DNA from: Candidatus Paceibacter sp.
Lineage (GTDB): Bacteria; Patescibacteriota; Patescibacteriia; SG8-24; DYFX01
Reading direction: 5' to 3'
Assembly: GCA_020724945.1 (NCBI GenBank)
Contig: DYFX01000017.1
Coordinates: 1 to 18,092, forward strand
Length of the DNA: 18,092 nucleotides
Below are positions 14,679 through 18,092 of this stretch, in pieces. The translations under genes and the position numbers were made by a program. Every line of letters starts with the position of its first letter. Position 1 is the stretch's first letter. Under the pieces are notes generated by a model. It ran no database searches and had not been told where the DNA came from. It worked only from the letters and a program-made list of their open reading frames with translations.

Positions 14679-16556
14679 ATGCATCGTCTCCTGGCCGCGT
14701 GCTCGCTCCTGTTCCTGCTCCCCTTCGCCGCCCGGGCGGAAGGCGCGTTCGTGTCCGAAGTCGCCTGGGCCGGCTCGTCCGCCTCGCTCGCCGACGAATG
14801 GTTCGAGATCTGCGCCGCGGCCGGCACGGATTTGTCCGGTTGGTCGATCGAGGGCGCCGCGTCTTCGCCCATCATCCTGCCGGAGGGAAGCGCCATCCCC
14901 GCGCGCGGCGCGTTCCTCGTCGCGAACTACGCGGCCGACGACGCGAAGTCGACGCTCGCCGCCGAGCCGGATCTCGTCACGACGGCGGTCGCGCTCTCCA
15001 ACTCCGCGCTCGCCATCGTCCTGCGCGACGCGTCCGGCGCCGTCGTCGATACCGCGGGCGACGGCGGCGCTCCCCCGGCCGGCGCGACCGGCGACGCGAA
15101 GGCCTCGATGGAACGCGCGGGCCGCGACGCGCCATGGCTGACGGCGACGGCGGCGATCGGATTCGACGAAGGCGCGCCGGAGTTCGGGACGCCGGGGATC
15201 TGCGCCGCGACGGAGGCCGTTGCCGCGCCTGCCGACGAGGAGTCCGCGACGGGATCGGCGACCGCGCTGCCTGAAACCGCCGTCGAAGATGAAGTCTCGC
15301 CGCCGACCGCGCCGCCCGTCGAACCGATGAGCCCGATGCGGCTCTCCGAGATCTATCCGTCGCCGCTCTCCGGCGAAGAAGAGTGGATCGAGCTCGTGAA
15401 CCCGTCGAGCGTCGGCGAGTTCCTGGACGGCTGGACGGTGGAAGACGCCGCCGGCACGAAGACGCGTCTCTCCGGACTCCTCCTGCCGTGGGGCCGCCTC
15501 GTCATCGGATCGCCGAAGGGTTCGCTGAACAACGACGGCGACACCGTCGTCCTGAAGGACGCGCTCGGCCGCGAGCTCGACCGCGTCGCCTACGGCAAGA
15601 CCGCCAAGGGGCACGCCGTCATGCGCGTCGAACTGCAGGAAGCGTTCGTCACGACGCTGACCCCGACGCCGGGCGCGCCGAACATCTTCACGGAAGAGGC
15701 GGCGCCGGCGGAAACGCCGGCATCGACGACGCGCATGCCGCCCGCGGTCGACACCATCGCGCTACCCGCGCAGGCGCCGACGGCCATCGCGGCGGCCGTC
15801 GCGGACGCGGCGCCGAAGCCCGCGATCGTCGCCGCTCCGGCCAAGCCCGCCATGAGTCCCGCGAAACCGAAGGCGGCCGCGAAGACGCCTTCTCCGAAGT
15901 ATAAGGGCGAGGCGTATGCCGCGACCGTCGCCGTGCCGCCGGGCGTCTACGCCAAGACCCGCGCCTATGTGCTGATCGACGGCGTGCTGGAGGAACTCCG
16001 CTTCTCGAAGGGCGTGTCGGCTCCCTGGAAGACCGGCGACCGCATCGCGTTCGTCGCGCAGTCGAAGACGGAAGGCGCCGTCGCGTTCCTGCTCGCGAAC
16101 CCGAACTCCGTGCGGGTGACGGGCGCGGACGCGGCGGACTACGCGCCGATCGACGCCTGGCCCGATGCCGCCGGCGGGTATCGCTTCATCGCGGAAGTCG
16201 TCGCCATCCGCGGCACCGCGCTCGAAGTGAAGCTCGGCGGAATCGAAGGCGATGTGCTCGCGCTGACGGGTTCGTCTTCCGCGCTCGCGCCGGGGGACCT
16301 CGTGCGCATCGAAGGCTTCGTCGCGCCCGGCGCGCGGCCGCGCGTCGTCCTGCCGCACGCGCAGGCGCTCACGCTCGAGAAGGCGCATGTCGACGAACCT
16401 CGCGCCGCATCGGGGACGACGCGGCTTCCGGTTCCGCTCGCCGCCGGACTGACGGGGGCGGCCGGCGCGGTCGGCCTGGCCGCGTACCTCCGAGCGCAGC
16501 GCATCAGACGCCTCGCGCTCACGCAGACGGCGGTCGAGCCGGTCGCGTGGGAGTGA
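14679..16556 (+). CDS. Secreted protein with two lamin-tail domains and a C-terminal anchor
   Basis: This 625-residue protein has a Sec signal peptide (1-20, ending ARA). Lamin-tail domain 1 (~24-175) begins FVSEVAWAGSSASLADEWFE and contains DLSGWSIEG. Lamin-tail domain 2 (~218-335) begins RLSEIYPSPLSGEEEWIELV and ends TPGAPN. A long Ala/Pro/Lys linker follows (~336-408). Then comes a region of two beta-rich parts (~411-480 and ~500-568; GDLVRIEGFV is OB-fold-like). A hydrophobic segment (~584-603) and a short basic tail close the protein, giving a likely membrane anchor with most of the protein outside. Lamin-tail domains are immunoglobulin-like folds seen in many secreted bacterial proteins and nucleases; no nuclease domain is visible here. 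There is no clear ribosome binding site. Adhesion, wall or DNA binding are guesses. Confidence 0.9.
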   Translation: MHRLLAACSLLFLLPFAARAEGAFVSEVAWAGSSASLADEWFEICAAAGTDLSGWSIEGAASSPIILPEGSAIPARGAFLVANYAADDAKSTLAAEPDLVTTAVALSNSALAIVLRDASGAVVDTAGDGGAPPAGATGDAKASMERAGRDAPWLTATAAIGFDEGAPEFGTPGICAATEAVAAPADEESATGSATALPETAVEDEVSPPTAPPVEPMSPMRLSEIYPSPLSGEEEWIELVNPSSVGEFLDGWTVEDAAGTKTRLSGLLLPWGRLVIGSPKGSLNNDGDTVVLKDALGRELDRVAYGKTAKGHAVMRVELQEAFVTTLTPTPGAPNIFTEEAAPAETPASTTRMPPAVDTIALPAQAPTAIAAAVADAAPKPAIVAAPAKPAMSPAKPKAAAKTPSPKYKGEAYAATVAVPPGVYAKTRAYVLIDGVLEELRFSKGVSAPWKTGDRIAFVAQSKTEGAVAFLLANPNSVRVTGADAADYAPIDAWPDAAGGYRFIAEVVAIRGTALEVKLGGIEGDVLALTGSSSALAPGDLVRIEGFVAPGARPRVVLPHAQALTLEKAHVDEPRAASGTTRLPVPLAAGLTGAAGAVGLAAYLRAQRIRRLALTQTAVEPVAWE

Positions 16557-16569
16557 AGCGTCGGATACA

Positions 16570-16602
16570 GCGAAACCCCCGGCGCATGACCGGGGGTTTC
16601 GC
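16570..16602. terminator. Bidirectional terminator between the lamin-tail gene and tRNA-Gly
   Basis: A 13-bp perfect stem GCGAAACCCCCGG/CCGGGGGTTTCGC with a 7-base loop lies between two convergent genes. The T-tract is short in either direction (TTT inside the stem). Confidence 0.7.
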
Positions 16603-16603
16603 A

Positions 16604-16679
16604 TGGAGCGGTAAACCAGATTCGAACTGGCGACCTTCTCCTTGGCAAGGAGACGCTCTACCAACTGAGCTATTACCGC
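16604..16679 (-). tRNA. tRNA-Gly (anticodon GCC), CCA encoded
   Basis: The 76-base minus-strand segment has acceptor GCGGTAA/TTACCGC, discriminator T, then CCA. The D arm reads AGCTCAGTTGGTAGAGC, the anticodon arm CTCCTTGCCAAGGAG gives GCC, and the T arm is CCAGTTCGAATCTGG. It is transcribed alone from the promoter at 16690-16718. Confidence 0.97.
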
Positions 16680-16689
16680 GAACAAGGAC

Positions 16690-16718
16690 ACTCTAAAGGA
16701 GCGGCGACGGACTGTCAA
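16690..16718 (-). promoter_or_regulatory. tRNA-Gly promoter
   Basis: TTGACA (16713-16718), a 17-base spacer and TAGAGT (16690-16695) on the minus strand; the start would fall a few bases before the tRNA. Confidence 0.8.
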
Positions 16719-16745
16719 CGCCCGGGCTGGCCCATCTCGCTTCTC

Positions 16746-16774
16746 TTGACATTTACCCCGGGTTAGCCTAAAAT
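16746..16774 (+). promoter_or_regulatory. Strong promoter of the collagen-like protein operon
   Basis: TTGACA (16746-16751), a 17-base spacer and TAAAAT (16769-16774). The leader to the ATG at 16884 would be about 100 bases, unusually long for this window. Confidence 0.85.
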
Positions 16775-16883
16775 CGCGCCAACCCATAGAAAGGGGCCGC
16801 TCATTTCACCCATACGGATACAGACGAAGAATCCCAGGTTTCCTTACCGTCAACCCGTTCCCTTCAAGAAAGGAGGAACACCC

Positions 16884-17675
16884 ATGAGGTCCATCGTCGC
16901 CCTGATCGCCTTCGCCCTGCTCCTGCCCGCGAGCCCCGCGTTCGCCCAGGAGGCTCCCCCGCTCGCGCCCGTCACCGTCTGCCCGCCCGCGCCCAAGAAG
17001 ACGCCGGCCAAGAAGGTGAAGCGCAAGAAGCGGAAGGCGCCGCCGCCCGTGACGCATGTCTGCCCCGAAGGTCCCCGCGGACCGGAAGGCCCGCGCGGGC
17101 CCGAAGGACCGCAAGGTCCGGAAGGTCCCGGCGGCCCGGCCGGCGAGCGCGGCCCCGAAGGACCGCAAGGTCCGGCGGGCCCGCAAGGTCCTGCCGGCGT
17201 CATGACCCCGCTCAACATCGCCCTCGGCGTGATGGGCGGCGTCTACGCTCCCGAGAAGGGGCACGCCTGGGCATGGGGCCTCGCGCTCCAGCTGCAGGCG
17301 CCGCTGAACGCGCGCACCGAACTGACCATCGCCGCCGGCCTCGCCACGGGCGCGGACGGCTACGACTGGTCGCCGGGGCGCGAGAACGGGCTGATGCTCC
17401 GCATCGCCCTCACGCGCTGGATGAAGCAGCGGGACTGGCTCGGCCTCTCGGTCGGGCTCGCCTCGCAGAGCATCAACGGCACCCTCCCGAACAAGGAGGA
17501 CGGCGGCTACCTCGGGCTCACGCCCGGCGTCGTGCTGCGCAAGCGATGGGACGATGTGACGCTCCGCGTCGAGGCATCCGCCTTCATCGGCGGATCGTCC
17601 TACGGCCCGGACTCCAGCGACAAGGATCTCTCGGTCGGCGCCAATGGTGGCGCCTTCCTGAGCTGGAACTGGTAA
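16884..17675 (+). CDS. Secreted collagen-like repeat protein with a beta-barrel-like C-terminal domain
   Basis: This 263-residue protein has a signal peptide (1-21, AFA before QE), a basic Pro/Lys region (~37-55) and fourteen Gly-X-Y triplets (63-104), mostly GPE, GPR, GPQ and GPA. The C-terminal domain (~108-263) has alternating hydrophobic/polar strands with Gly and aromatic residues (NIALGVMGGVYAP, WAWGLALQLQAPL, LMLRIALTRWMKQ, LGLTPGVVLRK, VTLRVEASAFIGG) and ends FLSWNW. A terminal aromatic residue and this pattern resemble small outer-membrane beta-barrels, with the collagen stalk on the N-terminal side. The ATG has an AAAGGAGG site (16869-16876) at a spacing of 7. It has a near-ideal promoter and is followed after 16 bases by a lipoprotein gene. 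The barrel is inference; an all-beta soluble domain is the alternative. Confidence 0.85.
   Translation: MRSIVALIAFALLLPASPAFAQEAPPLAPVTVCPPAPKKTPAKKVKRKKRKAPPPVTHVCPEGPRGPEGPRGPEGPQGPEGPGGPAGERGPEGPQGPAGPQGPAGVMTPLNIALGVMGGVYAPEKGHAWAWGLALQLQAPLNARTELTIAAGLATGADGYDWSPGRENGLMLRIALTRWMKQRDWLGLSVGLASQSINGTLPNKEDGGYLGLTPGVVLRKRWDDVTLRVEASAFIGGSSYGPDSSDKDLSVGANGGAFLSWNW
17070..17195 (+). repeat. Collagen-like Gly-X-Y coding repeat
   Basis: Fourteen GlyXY codon triplets. At the DNA level GAAGGACCGCAAGGTCCG occurs twice (near 17103 and 17157), suggesting growth by 54-base duplication. Confidence 0.85.
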
Positions 17676-17691
17676 CGAGAAGGGGGAAACC

Positions 17692-18092
17692 ATGACGACC
17701 AGACTGCTCACGCTCTTCGGATTCACGCTCACCCTGACCATCCTCGCCTGTGCCCACTACCCGTCGGGCACCGAGGACGACGATGCGCCGGATGCCGGCT
17801 GCACCGACGACTGCCCGCCCGACGGGGGCACGCTGCCGCCGGATGGAGGCACGATGCCTCCCGACGGCGGCGATCCCGACGGCGGCACGCCGACCTGCGA
17901 GACGGAAGGCTGTCCCGAGGGGACGACCTGCCAGAACGGCAGCTGCGTCCCTGACGAGGAACCGCCGACCTGCGAGACGGAAGGCTGTCCGGAAGGCAGC
18001 ACCTGCCAAGACGGCGCGTGCGTGCCCGACGAGGAGCCGCCGACCTGCGAGACGGAAGGCTGTCCCGAGGGGACGACCTGCCAGAACGGCAG
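17692..18092 (+). CDS. Cys-rich repeat lipoprotein, C-terminus cut by window edge
   Basis: The visible 133 codons start with a lipoprotein signal (MTTRLLTLFGFTLTLTILAC, lipobox Cys at residue 20). A low-complexity acidic linker of PPDGGT-type repeats (~40-66) follows. Then come 25-residue repeats, PTCETEGCPEGTTCQNGSCV plus PDEEP, each with four Cys that probably form two disulfides. Two full repeats and part of a third are in the window. Such Cys-rich modules on Asp-Gly-Gly linkers are common in surface lipoproteins of predatory and social diderm bacteria; binding or adhesion is likely but unproven. AAGGGGG lies about 5 bases before the ATG. It follows the collagen-like gene by 16 bases and is probably co-transcribed with it. 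Confidence 0.85.
   Translation, partial: MTTRLLTLFGFTLTLTILACAHYPSGTEDDDAPDAGCTDDCPPDGGTLPPDGGTMPPDGGDPDGGTPTCETEGCPEGTTCQNGSCVPDEEPPTCETEGCPEGSTCQDGACVPDEEPPTCETEGCPEGTTCQNG
17890..18092 (+). repeat. 75-bp tandem coding repeat in A-B-A order
   Basis: Units begin at 17890, 17965 and 18040. Units 1 and 3 are identical over all 53 visible bases of unit 3, while unit 2 differs at several positions, so a 150-bp block seems to have been duplicated. Confidence 0.9.

Noticed and set aside
16855..16880. Hairpin that could hide the ribosome binding site of the collagen-like gene
   Set aside because: TTCC/GGAA plus CTT/AAG pairing is possible but short and bulged; too weak to claim regulation.

Overview
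This is a GC-rich bacterial window using the standard code (TGA is a frequent stop). Most genes have an AAGGAGG-type ribosome binding site, a TTGACA-17-TANNNT promoter and a hairpin/T-tract terminator lying on or just past the stop codon. The taxon is not settled. A secreted double lamin-tail-domain protein whose N-terminal domain looks typical of Patescibacteria (CPR), many tiny single-gene units and a 23S-5S operon without 16S lean towards a CPR lineage. Two lipoproteins, an Asp-Gly-Gly-rich Cys-repeat lipoprotein and a collagen-like protein with a beta-barrel-looking end would instead fit a diderm such as a Myxococcota- or Bdellovibrionota-like organism.

Layout. 1-1409 (-): glmS, cut by the window edge. 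1463-2098 (-): a left-handed beta-helix protein resembling the GlmU acetyltransferase domain. 2184-2882 (-): a lipoprotein. 2957-3298 (-): a small charged protein. 3418-6788 (-): 5S and 23S rRNA, preceded at 6789-7323 by a long structured leader with two strong tandem promoters and an internal terminator; no 16S or tRNA lies in this transcript. 7400-8174 (+): three overlapping genes ending in an NlpC/P60-like protein whose catalytic Cys is replaced. 8243-9006 (+): two overlapping genes of unknown function. 9102-10025 (+): a 307-residue unknown. 10069-10539 (+): rlmH, whose substrate is the 23S rRNA of this window. 10596-12638 (-): an operon of a plant-like class II PRPP synthetase, a YjjX-type ITP/XTP phosphatase and an adenine phosphoribosyltransferase. 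12832-14561 (-): a small HExxH protein, tRNA-Leu, a double zinc-ribbon protein and a four-helix membrane protein. 14679-16556 (+): the lamin-tail protein. 16604-16679 (-): tRNA-Gly. 16884 to the end (+): the collagen-like/barrel protein and the Cys-repeat lipoprotein, cut by the window edge.

Functional themes. The purine salvage operon links PRPP synthesis (Prs) to PRPP use (Apt) and to removal of damaged nucleotides (YjjX). GlmS and the GlmU-like protein point to UDP-GlcNAc supply. RlmH serves the large ribosomal subunit. The remaining genes are mostly envelope or unknown proteins in small, separately promoted units. I see no CRISPR array, phage module, transposase or classical defence system.
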